A stretch of 64,000 nucleotides of DNA from Lutimaribacter degradans (GCF_023703375.1 NZ_JAMQGO010000003.1:186001-250000), one strand, 5' to 3'; numbered from the stretch's first letter, positions 18,858 through 27,732 are shown. Made by a program: numbers and translations. The notes: generated by a model not told the origin, from the letters alone.

Positions 18858-19040
18858 TTAGTCGGCAGCAGCAACTGCGACGATTGCCAGCAGGATCAGC
18901 GGGATGGCAATGCCACCAGCCGACGAGCTTGCAGTTTCTTCCACCACGACCGGTGCTTCGATCACGGGTTCCGACATGTTGCCGGCGAAAGCGGTTGTTG
19001 CGGCTGCGGACAGAGCGGCGGCCAGAACGAGTTTCTTCAT
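18858..19040 (-). CDS. Small exported hydrophobic peptide (60 residues), unknown function
   Basis: The start ATG at 19040 has GGAGG 7 nt upstream. The product has a clear signal peptide (MKKLVLAAALSAAATTAFAG, cleavage after AFA). A short acidic middle (SEPVIEAPVVVEE), a Ser/Gly linker and a C-terminal hydrophobic run (GIAIPLILLAIVAVAAAD) follow. Mature protein would be about 40 residues, likely inserted in or against a membrane. I recall similar small proteins being common in Rhodobacterales but no function. It has its own terminator (18811-18840) and about 145 nt of upstream non-coding DNA, so it is probably a monocistronic gene. Confidence 0.8.
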   Translation of the reverse strand: MKKLVLAAALSAAATTAFAGNMSEPVIEAPVVVEETASSSAGGIAIPLILLAIVAVAAAD

Positions 19041-19145
19041 GTTATCCTCCAGATATTCGCCTGTCGCACACTGATAATGCGACGACAAGCACCCAAGACT
19101 TACCTCGTAACATTTGGTAAAGCAGTAAAAACCCGCGATTGCAAA

Positions 19146-19160
19146 CCCCGTTTAACGGGG
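19146..19160 (-). terminator. Possible weak terminator of the L,D-transpeptidase gene
   Basis: CCCCG-TTTAA-CGGGG is a short palindromic stem 26 nt beyond the stop of the leftward gene at 19186, followed on that strand by only three T residues. A weak intrinsic terminator at best. Confidence 0.4.
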
Positions 19161-19185
19161 CTTCGCAGGTACGGCCAAAATGTCG

Positions 19186-19797
19186 TCAAATTAGCAACAC
19201 CTGCGTGCCCACTTTGGCCAGTTCGAACAATTCCTCGATATGTTCATTGTAAAGGCCAATGCAGCCATTCGATGATTGCCGCCCGATTTTGCGCGTATCG
19301 TGGGTGCCATGGATCCGGTAATATGTCCAGCTAAGATGAAGGGCGCGTGTGCCCAGCGGGTTGTCCGGCCCCGGCGGCACGTAATCCGGCCAGTCGGGAT
19401 TGCGCTCTTTCATAGACGGTGTCGGGCGCCAGTCCGGTGACGGATCTTTCACCGTCACGCGCGTACGGCCGCGGCGGGTCAGATCCTCGCTCAGCGGCAC
19501 GGATGACGGGTAAAGTTTGTAGATACTTTCGTCTTCCGACCAGAAATGCAGCGCGCGGCTGTCGATATCGACAAGGATTGCCCCATTCTTGAGATCCGAG
19601 AAATACGGCTTCCATTCAAGCGTTCGGAAGCTGGATACATTGCGACGCACCGCCGGGCTTATGTCGCGCTCGACAACAACAGTATCATTCGGGTTCATGC
19701 CGGATTGCGTTTGCGCCAGGGACGGGGTTGCCAACATCGCGGTGCCCGCCGCAAGAAAAGCGCGCCGGTTCATGGGCTTGGGCGAGTACTTGGTCAT
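19186..19797 (-). CDS. L,D-transpeptidase (YkuD domain), exported
   Basis: The 203-residue protein has a signal sequence with a twin-Arg-like start (NRRAFLAAGTAMLATPSLAQ, residues 10-29). Near its end is a YkuD catalytic domain with the motif HGTHDTRKIGRQSSNGCIGL, where the Cys is the nucleophile. Such enzymes form 3-3 peptidoglycan cross-links or attach proteins to the wall. I chose the ATG at 19797 because GGAGA lies 7 nt upstream; earlier ATGs lack this. On the minus strand CATAAT at about 19841-19846 could be a -10. It is divergent from the CAP-domain lipoprotein gene. Confidence 0.93.
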   Translation of the reverse strand: MTKYSPKPMNRRAFLAAGTAMLATPSLAQTQSGMNPNDTVVVERDISPAVRRNVSSFRTLEWKPYFSDLKNGAILVDIDSRALHFWSEDESIYKLYPSSVPLSEDLTRRGRTRVTVKDPSPDWRPTPSMKERNPDWPDYVPPGPDNPLGTRALHLSWTYYRIHGTHDTRKIGRQSSNGCIGLYNEHIEELFELAKVGTQVLLI

Positions 19798-19970
19798 TTC
19801 ATTCTCCGAAGACATGGCTTCTGTTGTTCCAGCAGGTATATTATGGCGCGAAAGCCGCAGTCGCAAATCAAACTGGCGTCATTTGGCCAACTCACGCCGA
19901 AGTGGGTTGGAAACACAACGCCGGCCGCGATATGGCAGGGCACCTTCACATTCAAATGGCGGACGATATC

Positions 19971-20477
19971 ATGCGTATTGCAGCCCTATTGCTGACCCTT
20001 GCCCTTGGCGTAACCGCTTGCGCACCGACCACGCAGACGCTGGGGCCCGACGGCAAACCCTTGCCGAAGGTGTACAGGATAGGCGCGGCCGACAAGGCCC
20101 GCGTTCAGTACCGGATGCTCGACTCGGTCAACGCGCTGCGACGGGCCGCCGGCGCCCCCGAGGTAGAGCTTGACGCACAATTGACGGCCGCTGCCACCAC
20201 CCATTCGCGCGACATGTCGGTGCAGAACCGGCCTTGGCATTTCGGGTCTGATGGCTCGTCGCCCATCGATCGGGTGCGCCGCGTGGGTTATACGGGCACG
20301 ATGCTGGGCGAAAACATCTCGGAAACCTACGAAACCGAACTGGAAACCCTTGCCGCGTGGATGGAGCAGCCAACCACCCGCCGCGTGATCGTCGAGCCAA
20401 AGGCGCGAAAAATGGGGTTCAGCTGGCACCAGGAAGAAAACGGCAAGATCTGGTGGACCCTGATAATGGGCAGCTGA
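19971..20477 (+). CDS. CAP/SCP-domain lipoprotein
   Basis: The 168-residue product carries a lipoprotein signal (MRIAALLLTLALGVTAC) with Cys17 as the acylation site. A CAP (SCP/PR-1-like) domain covers most of the rest. Visible CAP features are LNALR-type helix VNALRRAAGAPEVELD, AATTHSRDM, the His in RPWHFGSDG and GENISE. Bacterial CAP proteins are secreted or surface-bound and mostly of unknown activity. The ATG at 19971 starts exactly at the signal; an in-frame ATG 15 nt earlier is possible. It ends immediately next to a convergent L,D-transpeptidase-fold gene, with no spacer. Confidence 0.88.
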   Translation: MRIAALLLTLALGVTACAPTTQTLGPDGKPLPKVYRIGAADKARVQYRMLDSVNALRRAAGAPEVELDAQLTAAATTHSRDMSVQNRPWHFGSDGSSPIDRVRRVGYTGTMLGENISETYETELETLAAWMEQPTTRRVIVEPKARKMGFSWHQEENGKIWWTLIMGS

Positions 20478-20966
20478 TCACGGGTTTATCGTGATCGGCG
20501 TGCCATTCCTGACCATTGCATAGATATCTTCCATCTCGCCGTTGGTCACGGCGATGCAACCCGCCGTCCAGTCGCGCCCGCCCTTGCGGTATTGCCACGG
20601 GCGTCCGTGAATGAAGATATCGCCGCCCGGGCTGACCCCGGCCTCGCGGGCCGATCGGCGGTCAGTATTGCGCGGATAGTTGATTCCGATCGACAGGTGG
20701 AACTCGCTATCGGGGTTGCGCCGGTCGATGATGTAGGTGCCTTCGGGCGTGCGCCCATCGCCCTCGTGCTGCTTGTGGCCTACCGGGTTAAAGCCCAGCC
20801 CGACATCGTAGGCTTTCAACGCTTTCTCGTGATGCAGCAGATACATCTTGCGCGCGCCCTTGTTGACGACGACATGCGTCACCTCGGGGCCTGTATAGGT
20901 TTTGAACTTGCTGGCGCAGCCCGTAAGGGCCAGCATCGTTGCCAGAATGACCAGTATTCGAACCAT
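20478..20966 (-). CDS. L,D-transpeptidase-family lipoprotein
   Basis: This 162-residue YkuD-fold protein has a lipoprotein signal with lipobox LTGC (Cys17). The catalytic motif is divided as IFIHGRPWQY and, further on, DWTAGCIAVTN, where the Cys is the nucleophile. It resembles the ErfK/DpaA-like group; members either cross-link peptidoglycan or cleave the lipoprotein-peptidoglycan bond, and the sequence alone does not decide between these. The ATG at 20966 follows AGGCG closely. Its stop abuts that of the convergent CAP protein. Confidence 0.92.
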   Translation of the reverse strand: MVRILVILATMLALTGCASKFKTYTGPEVTHVVVNKGARKMYLLHHEKALKAYDVGLGFNPVGHKQHEGDGRTPEGTYIIDRRNPDSEFHLSIGINYPRNTDRRSAREAGVSPGGDIFIHGRPWQYRKGGRDWTAGCIAVTNGEMEDIYAMVRNGTPITINP

Positions 20967-21043
20967 CGCCTGACGCCCTGCCACGTATCGTTATTTCCTG
21001 TGGCGCATGACTACACCACCACGCACACGCCGCGCCAGAAAAT

Positions 21044-21823
21044 TCAGCCCTGGCTGTCGTCACGCGCATTCAGCTTGGCCTCGATCGCGGCAAGGCGGCT
21101 CAGCACCTCGTCACGATAGACATCGGTGCGTTCCACGTCTTCCTGGTGGTGCGCATCCTGCATCGAATTCACGATCAGGCCGACCACGAGGTTCACCACG
21201 ACAAAGGTGGTGACCAGGATGAACGGCACAAAGAACGTCCAGGCCGCAGGATAGACCTCCATCACCGGGCGCACGATGCCCATCGACCAGCTTTCCAGCG
21301 TCATGATCTGAAACAACGAATAGGCCGACCGCCCCAAGGTTCCGAACCAGTCCGGAAAGGCATCGCCGAACAGCTTTGTCGCCATGACCGCCCCGATGTA
21401 GAACACCAGCGTCGTCAACAGGAACACGCTCCCCATGCTGGGAAGGGCGGAAAACAGCCCCTCGACCACGCGGCGCAAACGCGGGGTGGCCGAGACAACG
21501 CGCAAAACCCGCAGGATGCGCAGCGCGCGCAGTACCGATAGCCCCTGCCCCGCCGGCACCAGCGCAATGGCCACGATCGTGAAATCGAACAGGTTCCAGC
21601 CCGAGGTGAAAAAGCGCCGCCCATGCGCCACCAGCTTCAGCGCGATCTCGACGATGAAGATGGCAAGGCAAATCGTATCCAAAGCCAGGATCAAACCGCC
21701 AGCCTGCGCCATAACGCTGTCCGAGGTTTCAAACCCAAGGATCACGGCATTGAATATGATAACGGCGATAATGCCGTTTCTTACCAATGCCGTTTCCAGA
21801 AATTCGGCCAGCCGTGCCCGCAT
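21044..21823 (-). CDS. NaChBac-type voltage-gated sodium channel
   Basis: The 259-residue protein is a single six-helix channel subunit that would assemble as a tetramer. The S4 voltage sensor carries Arg at 99, 102, 105 and 108, exactly every third residue (LRALRILRVLRVV). The pore filter is TLESWSM at 175-181, the sequence I associate with bacterial Nav channels such as NavAb. S5 and S6 flank it (about 128-150 and 197-222), and the C-terminal cytoplasmic tail (about 225-255) looks like the usual coiled coil. Role in marine bacteria: Na+ influx, perhaps linked to motility or pH homeostasis. Confidence 0.93.
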   Translation of the reverse strand: MRARLAEFLETALVRNGIIAVIIFNAVILGFETSDSVMAQAGGLILALDTICLAIFIVEIALKLVAHGRRFFTSGWNLFDFTIVAIALVPAGQGLSVLRALRILRVLRVVSATPRLRRVVEGLFSALPSMGSVFLLTTLVFYIGAVMATKLFGDAFPDWFGTLGRSAYSLFQIMTLESWSMGIVRPVMEVYPAAWTFFVPFILVTTFVVVNLVVGLIVNSMQDAHHQEDVERTDVYRDEVLSRLAAIEAKLNARDDSQG

Positions 21824-21856
21824 GTGAAACCGTCCCCTCGGTGATTTGATTTGCGC

Positions 21857-23080
21857 CTAGATATGGGGGGCCGTCAAACGGGCCACAAGCTCCACATGTG
21901 GCGACCAGCGGAATTGATCGACAACCTTCACCCAATCCAATCGCCAGCCCGCTTCAACCATCACGCGTGCGTCGCGGGCGAATGTCACGGGGTTGCATGA
22001 TACCATCGCCACCACCGGCAAATCGCTTTGGGCCAGCTCGGCCACCTGCGCGGCAGCACCGGCACGGGGCGGGTCGATCACCGCGGCATCGAACCGTGCC
22101 AATTCGTCAGCCATAAGCGGGTTGCGAAACAGGTCGCGTGGCCGGGTCGTGACCTTTTTCAGCCCTTGCGCCATCCGCCATCCGCCATCGAGCGCGCGCA
22201 GCATCTCGGCGTCACCCTCGATGGCTGTCACCTCGGCCCGCTCGGCCAGCGGCAAGGAAAACGTGCCGCAGCCCGCAAACAGGTCGACCACCCGCGCGGC
22301 ATCGCCCACCGCCTGCGCGACACCGGCCAGCAAGGCCGCTTCGCCATCCTCGGTTGCTTGCAGAAAGGCCCCGGGCGGTGGCGACACCTCGGCCCTGCCC
22401 AAGCGCTGCGTGGGCGGCATGCGGGTGGCGATCACCTCGTCCTCCCAGGCGATGCGGGCCAGCCCGGCGGCCTCGGCCTCTTGCGCAAGCGCCAATCGCA
22501 ACGGCCCGTCAAGCGACTTGCCGCCCGTCACGGCAATATCCAAACCGTTGAGCGTACGGGTCACCATCACCGATAGCTCGCCCTTGCGGCTGCCGCCCAG
22601 GATCGCCAGCCGTTGTGCGAACGCAAGCGCAGGCAGAAGATCGGGATGCACCAACTGGCAATCCGGAATTTCAACGATCGTGCCCGAAGCGCGGCCGTGA
22701 AACCCGGCAATCGCGCCCTTCTTCGTGCGCCGCGCAGACAGCCCTGCACGCCTGCGGCTGCGCGGGGGCGAGGTATGCATGGGCCGAAATTCAGCCTCCA
22801 GCCCCTGCGATTCAAGCGCGGTGCGCACCACGTCTTGTTTCCATTCGGCCACGAAATCATCACTGGCGTGCTGAAGCAGGCAACCACCACAGGATTTGAA
22901 ATGCCGGCAGGGCGGTGCAACCCGGTGCGGCGAGGGCGTGACGATCTTTACATCGTCCAGTCGCGCACCGTCACGCGTGCCGTCGACCACCTCGCCCGGC
23001 AGGGTCAGCGGCGCGAAAACGGGGCCCGGTGCGATCCCGTCTCCCTGATGGCCCAGGCGCTTTATTTCATGACGTTCCAT
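21857..23080 (-). CDS. TrmA/RlmD-type 5-methyluridine RNA methyltransferase
   Basis: This 407-residue class I methyltransferase should methylate a uridine at C5 in rRNA or tRNA. It has a short TRAM-like N-terminus and [4Fe-4S] ligands Cys58, Cys64 and Cys67 (CRHFKSCGGC), with a likely fourth Cys in IPDCQLVHP. The SAM domain has VVDLFAGCGTFSLPLA, and VSCNPVTFARD carries the catalytic Cys. Which RNA position is modified cannot be told from sequence. Two in-frame ATGs compete (23080 and 23092), neither with a convincing Shine-Dalgarno; I give the shorter form. Confidence 0.9.
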   Translation of the reverse strand: MERHEIKRLGHQGDGIAPGPVFAPLTLPGEVVDGTRDGARLDDVKIVTPSPHRVAPPCRHFKSCGGCLLQHASDDFVAEWKQDVVRTALESQGLEAEFRPMHTSPPRSRRRAGLSARRTKKGAIAGFHGRASGTIVEIPDCQLVHPDLLPALAFAQRLAILGGSRKGELSVMVTRTLNGLDIAVTGGKSLDGPLRLALAQEAEAAGLARIAWEDEVIATRMPPTQRLGRAEVSPPPGAFLQATEDGEAALLAGVAQAVGDAARVVDLFAGCGTFSLPLAERAEVTAIEGDAEMLRALDGGWRMAQGLKKVTTRPRDLFRNPLMADELARFDAAVIDPPRAGAAAQVAELAQSDLPVVAMVSCNPVTFARDARVMVEAGWRLDWVKVVDQFRWSPHVELVARLTAPHI

Positions 23081-23119
23081 GAGCGCGCACATATCGCGCC
23101 AAACCGCGCGGGCAAAGCC

Positions 23120-24949
23120 CTATTCGGCGGCGTCGCTCATCCCCATGAACCCGCCTGACTGCCGGTTCCAATACCGTGCATAAAGCCCGTCGGCTGCCAA
23201 CAGCTCGTCATGGGTGCCCTGTTCGACGATGCGGCCCCGATCCAACACTATGATGCGGTCCATCTGGCTGATCGTCGACAGGCGGTGCGCGATGGCCAGC
23301 ACTGTCTTGCCCTCCATCACGCGTTCAAGCGCGCTTTGAATCGCGGCCTCGACCTCGGAATCGAGTGCCGACGTCGCCTCGTCCAGAACCAGGATCGGCG
23401 CGTCCTTCAGGATGGCACGGGCCAGCGCGATGCGTTGCCGCTGGCCACCCGACAGTTTCACACCCCGTTCCCCCAGGTGGGCCTGGTACCCGCGCCGGCC
23501 CTTGTGATCTTGCATGTCTTCAATGAAGTCATGCGCCTCGGCCTTTTTCGCGGCAACGATCATCGCATCGTCGCCGGCATCGGTGCGGCCATAAAGGATG
23601 TTGTCGCGCGCCGAGCGGTTGAACATGGCAGTTTCCTGCGTGACCATCCCGATAGCGTGGCGCAGGCTTTGCTGCGTGACCATGCCGACATCTTGTCCAT
23701 CAATCAGGATGCGGCCCTGTTCGGGCTGGTGCAGCCGCAGAAGCAAAGACACAAGCGTCGATTTGCCCGCACCCGATGCCCCCACGATGGCCAGCTTTTC
23801 GCCCGGGCGCACGGTCAGATCGATATCCGACACGCCGCCCACATCACGTCCATAGGCAAAGCTGACATGGTCAAACCGGATCTCGCCGCGCGGCACGTTC
23901 AATTCGGCCGCATCGGGCGCATCTTCCAGCCGCACGGGCGGGGCCAGCGTGCGCATCCCATCCTCGACCTCGCCCACGTTGGAATAGATCGTCATCAGCG
24001 TGAAACTGACCCACCCGGTCATCTGCGCAATTCGGATCGACACGGCGCCGGCGGCCACGATATCGCCCGCGCTGGCGCTGCCTGACTGCCAGTTCCAAAG
24101 GGTCAGCCCCACAAGCAGCACCGGCAATACCCCCGCCAGCGTCATCAGAACCAACCGAAACCCCGCCGCCAAACGCCCGAAATGCAGCGCACTGGCGCGA
24201 TACCCCTCCATTGCGGTCAGGGCGGCACGGTCTTCGTGGGCGTCATGGGCAAACAGCTTGACCGTCTTGATGTTCGTGATCGTGTCAACGATCTGCCCCG
24301 ATACATGGGCACGCGCCCCGGCCCGCCGGCCGGCCCTTTCGCGCACGCGCGGCAAGAACCAGCGGATTGCCGCGAAATAAACGACCAGCCACCCCATGAA
24401 GGCCAACGCCACCTGCCCATCAATGGCCACCAGCAGCGCGACCGAACCCAACAGCGAGGCAAGCGCAAACGCCACCACGTTGATGGTTTCGGCCACCACA
24501 TCGGTTATGGCCCGCGCGGTTTGCATCTGTTTCTGCGCGATACGGCCTGCGAAATCATTGTCGAAAAAGCGCACCGCCTGCCCCAGCGTCCAGCGGTTCA
24601 GCCGCGACAGGACAAGCGGGTTCAGGTTCGGCTGCACAAGCATGGCGTTCGCCGCCGAAGACAGGCCAAAGGCCACCGGGCGCAACATCATGAAAAACAA
24701 GACCGATCCCGCCAACAGCGCGATGTTCGCCGGTGTCAGGAAACCGTCGCGCCCGGCATCAATCGCGCCATCCACCACCCAACCAAGGATCAAGGCGGTC
24801 CCCGCCTCCATCATCCCCGCCACCGCCGAGGCGATCGTGGCCAGGATCAACACCGGCCACGCGCCTTTCAGCGCCCAACCGAAGAAACGCGCCAGCTTTT
24901 GCGGCGGCGGGCCATCGGCGCGGGCAAACGGATTGATCAGATGTTGCAA
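23120..24949 (-). CDS. ABC exporter (fused membrane and ATPase domains)
   Basis: An MsbA/multidrug-type half-transporter of about 609 residues. Six membrane helices occupy the first ~320 residues and the nucleotide-binding domain the last ~240. The latter has Walker A GASGAGKST, the signature LSGGQRQR, Walker B ILVLDEATSALD and the switch His in AIAHRLST. No ATG precedes the conserved LINPFARADGPPP start. A TTG at 24949 has GAGAGG 4 nt upstream and is my choice. A second TTG at 25006 overlaps the CCA-enzyme stop but has no RBS. The substrate is unknown. Confidence 0.88.
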   Translation of the reverse strand: MQHLINPFARADGPPPQKLARFFGWALKGAWPVLILATIASAVAGMMEAGTALILGWVVDGAIDAGRDGFLTPANIALLAGSVLFFMMLRPVAFGLSSAANAMLVQPNLNPLVLSRLNRWTLGQAVRFFDNDFAGRIAQKQMQTARAITDVVAETINVVAFALASLLGSVALLVAIDGQVALAFMGWLVVYFAAIRWFLPRVRERAGRRAGARAHVSGQIVDTITNIKTVKLFAHDAHEDRAALTAMEGYRASALHFGRLAAGFRLVLMTLAGVLPVLLVGLTLWNWQSGSASAGDIVAAGAVSIRIAQMTGWVSFTLMTIYSNVGEVEDGMRTLAPPVRLEDAPDAAELNVPRGEIRFDHVSFAYGRDVGGVSDIDLTVRPGEKLAIVGASGAGKSTLVSLLLRLHQPEQGRILIDGQDVGMVTQQSLRHAIGMVTQETAMFNRSARDNILYGRTDAGDDAMIVAAKKAEAHDFIEDMQDHKGRRGYQAHLGERGVKLSGGQRQRIALARAILKDAPILVLDEATSALDSEVEAAIQSALERVMEGKTVLAIAHRLSTISQMDRIIVLDRGRIVEQGTHDELLAADGLYARYWNRQSGGFMGMSDAAE

Positions 24950-25002
24950 TGGGCCTCTCTTTGCAGCGAACCCGCTGAATACTGGCGCAATGCGCCGCAG
25001 GG

Positions 25003-26151
25003 TCAACGCAATAGCTGATCACGCGTCAGGGCAAAGCCCGAGTCGATCCAGCGTTGTTCCAACTCGTTCAGGCGCACACCCAGAGCAGGGCCCTGGTACT
25101 CCGGCATCAGGTCGGCGGCCTTGACGGGGAACACCTGCGCCGCGCCCTCGGATGCCCGTGCGACCGCGAGCGGATCGAGCGGCTGCCCCATCATCGCGGC
25201 GCGCAATAGCAAGATATCGCGGGCCGCGTCGCCGCCGTGGCGATACCCCAAGGCGGCCGGGGGCAGGTCAGCCTCCAACCCGGCCCGATACTCTGCCAGC
25301 CGCCGTGCGTTTGCCTTGGACAGGCGCAGACGTTCGTCAACCTCGTGCCCGCCCAGCGCGGCCAGACGGCGCATGGGATCGGGCGAAATCGCATGTTGCC
25401 CCTCGAGATGCACAAGTGGCGCAAGTGCCGTGTCATCGGCACCGGGCAGCACCGCGGCCAACACGCCAACGCCGCGCATCGCCGCGACCGCGGGTGCCGG
25501 ATCATGCGCTGCCAACAGCTTGGTCATTTCCGCCCCGACCCGTTCGCGCGACAGTTTGGGCAAACCATCCAGATGTGTTGCAATGGCGGCCAGCGCGTCC
25601 GCATCAAGGCCCGCCTGCGCATCGCCATACCAGGCGTGAAAGCGGAAAAACCGCAATATCCGCAGGTAATCCTCTTCGATGCGCTGGGTTGGATCTTCGA
25701 TAAAACGAACGCGCCGCGCCTGCAGATCGGGCAGGCCGCCCAACGGGTCGATCACCGTGCCATCGGCGCGGGCATAAAGGGCGTTCATCGTGAAATCACG
25801 ACGGCGCGCATCCTCGGCCACGTCATCGGCAAAGGCGACGACGGCACGGCGGCCGTCGGTTGCCACGTCGCGCCGAAAGGTCGTTACCTCGTGTGGGATA
25901 CCGTTTTCCACCAAAGTCACGGTGCCATGATCGATTCCCGTAGGCACGGCCTTGATGCCCGACCCTTTCGCCAGGCGCAGAACGGTTTCCGGGCGGGCAT
26001 CGGTGGCAATGTCCATATCAGAAACGGGCGCGCCCAACAGCGCGTTGCGCACGCACCCACCCACAAGGAGCGCTTGATGCCCCGCATCGGTCAGTAGCGC
26101 GAAAACACGCTGCAAACCCGGTTCATTTATCCAATCATCGGTGATCCGCAT
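25003..26151 (-). CDS. CCA-adding-type tRNA nucleotidyltransferase
   Basis: This 382-residue class II nucleotidyltransferase should add or repair the 3' CCA of tRNAs. The head domain has GGCVRNALLG and the catalytic DMDIATDARP (metal-binding Asp pair). DVAEDARRRDFTMNALY and EEDYLRILRFFRFHAWYG, which distinguish the CCA/poly(A) polymerase family, follow. Poly(A) polymerase PcnB is closely related, but alphaproteobacterial proteins of this type are generally CCA-adding. The ATG at 26151 overlaps the preceding Nudix stop by 1 nt (TGATG). It is in a row with hslO, the Nudix gene and the ABC exporter. Confidence 0.92.
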   Translation of the reverse strand: MRITDDWINEPGLQRVFALLTDAGHQALLVGGCVRNALLGAPVSDMDIATDARPETVLRLAKGSGIKAVPTGIDHGTVTLVENGIPHEVTTFRRDVATDGRRAVVAFADDVAEDARRRDFTMNALYARADGTVIDPLGGLPDLQARRVRFIEDPTQRIEEDYLRILRFFRFHAWYGDAQAGLDADALAAIATHLDGLPKLSRERVGAEMTKLLAAHDPAPAVAAMRGVGVLAAVLPGADDTALAPLVHLEGQHAISPDPMRRLAALGGHEVDERLRLSKANARRLAEYRAGLEADLPPAALGYRHGGDAARDILLLRAAMMGQPLDPLAVARASEGAAQVFPVKAADLMPEYQGPALGVRLNELEQRWIDSGFALTRDQLLR

Positions 26152-26747
26152 CAATTCTGCATCCGGTCCGCCATTCCGCGCAGGATACGCGCGGTGGCGC
26201 CCCATATATAGTAGGGGCCCCAGGGAACGGTGAAATAGTGCCGCATCGTGCCGCGCCAGCGCCTTGATTGCACGCTGAATTGCGCGGGGTCGGTGACATG
26301 GGCCAACGGCACCTCGAACACCTCGTCCACTTCTCCGGGCTCGGCAATGAATTCGAAAGGCTCGTGGATGCGGGCGATAACCGGCGTGACCAGAAACGAC
26401 GTAACGGTTTCATGGCTGGGCAGCGTACCCAGAACTTCGGTGTTCGCGGGGTCAAGCCCGATTTCCTCTTGCGCCTCGCGCAGGGCAGCGGCAACCTCGT
26501 CGGCATCGCCCGGATCGACCTTGCCGCCCGGAAAGGCGATCTGGCCGGGATGGTGTTTCAGGTGACTGGACCGCTTGGTCAGTATCACCTGTACCCCGTT
26601 CGGCCGCGACAGAAGCCCCACCAAAACACCAGCCGGACGCAGCTTGCGGCCCTCGGGCAGAACCGTATCGGGATTCAGGTCGAAATCCGATGATGCGGCA
26701 CTGTTCCGGCCCAAGGCGGCCATCACAGCGGCAAGGGGGTCACTCAC
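26151..26747 (-). CDS. CoA-pyrophosphatase-type Nudix hydrolase
   Basis: The 198-residue protein has the CoA-Nudix signature LTKRSSHLKHHPGQIAFPGG directly followed by the Nudix box KVDPGDADEVAAALREAQEEIGL. It is expected to hydrolyse CoA and acyl-CoA to phosphopantetheines and 3',5'-ADP. I chose a GTG at 26747 that overlaps the hslO stop by 8 nt and has AAGGA 8 nt upstream; an upstream in-frame ATG would overlap hslO by 70 nt. It is translationally coupled to hslO before it and the CCA enzyme after it. Confidence 0.9.
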   Translation of the reverse strand: MSDPLAAVMAALGRNSAASSDFDLNPDTVLPEGRKLRPAGVLVGLLSRPNGVQVILTKRSSHLKHHPGQIAFPGGKVDPGDADEVAAALREAQEEIGLDPANTEVLGTLPSHETVTSFLVTPVIARIHEPFEFIAEPGEVDEVFEVPLAHVTDPAQFSVQSRRWRGTMRHYFTVPWGPYYIWGATARILRGMADRMQN

Positions 26748-27732
26748 TATCCGGGTCCTTTGTCGCCTCGAAACCCAGTGTTTGCGGGTCAAGGTCATAA
26801 TGCGCACCACAGAACTGGCAGTCGGCCGTCACGCGGCCCTCTTCGGTGGTCATCTTTTCGATATCCTTGGCCGAGTAGATCGAAAGGCTTTGCCGCACGC
26901 GATCTTCGGAACAGGTGCAGCCAAACCGAACAGGCTGGGCATCGAATACGCGTGGCTGTTCCTCGTGAAACAGGCGCACCAACAGGTCAGTCGAGGTGAT
27001 CGTTGGGCCGATCAACTCAAGCTCATCGACCGTGTCCAGAAGGATGTTCACCCGGTTCCAGTCTTCGCGCTTGTCCTGCGCGACAACATCATCCGATTTC
27101 AGCAACCCGCCTTCGCCCGAACCACCCCCGGCAACGTGAGGCGAAGCCTTGGGCATGTGCTGCAGCATGATGCCGCCCGCGCGCCAATGTTCCTGGCCGC
27201 CGGCCTCGGTCGATTTGCCGAATGACAGCGCGAAGCGCGTCGGCAACTGCTCGGACTGGGCAAAATAAGCCTCGGCGCACGAGGCCAGCGATTCACCTGC
27301 CAGGGGCGTTATGCCCTGGTAGGGGGCCATGCCTTTGCCTTGGTCGATAAGGATGGCGAAATACCCCTCGCCCACCTGGCCGAACGGCGTACCTTTAGAC
27401 AGCTTTTCGGGGTCATAGCTGGCGTAGGCGCGGATGCGCGCAGGCTGCCCATCGGCCTGCGGGCCGAAATAGTCGGTGGCAATCATCCGAACAGCGCCAT
27501 TCGACTGCAACTGTAGTGACAGCTTCCAACGCAGTTTGATCGTCTGCCCGATCAACGCGGTCAGTAGCGCCATTTCGGCGACCAGCGCTTCGACTTGCGG
27601 CGGATAGTCATGTTGCTTGAGGATGCCATCCAGCACCCCGTCAAGCCGCGCAACGCGGCCGCGCATATCCGAGTTGTCCAGCTGGAACGGCAAAACGACG
27701 TCGTCCCAGGCGAGTTTCGAACCGATGGTCAT
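26740..27732 (-). CDS. hslO: Redox-activated chaperone Hsp33
   Basis: Hsp33 is a cytoplasmic holdase that becomes active when its zinc-binding cysteines are oxidised. The 330-residue product has the N-terminal substrate-binding domain and the C-terminal redox switch with Cys273, Cys275, Cys306 and Cys309 (CTCSEDR ... CQFCGAHY). The spacing is CXC rather than a random pair, as is usual for this family. The ATG at 27732 has AAGGA 7 nt upstream and begins MTIGSKLAWDD; two earlier in-frame starts are not supported. It is first in a four-gene minus-strand row. Confidence 0.95.
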   Translation of the reverse strand: MTIGSKLAWDDVVLPFQLDNSDMRGRVARLDGVLDGILKQHDYPPQVEALVAEMALLTALIGQTIKLRWKLSLQLQSNGAVRMIATDYFGPQADGQPARIRAYASYDPEKLSKGTPFGQVGEGYFAILIDQGKGMAPYQGITPLAGESLASCAEAYFAQSEQLPTRFALSFGKSTEAGGQEHWRAGGIMLQHMPKASPHVAGGGSGEGGLLKSDDVVAQDKREDWNRVNILLDTVDELELIGPTITSTDLLVRLFHEEQPRVFDAQPVRFGCTCSEDRVRQSLSIYSAKDIEKMTTEEGRVTADCQFCGAHYDLDPQTLGFEATKDPDSE

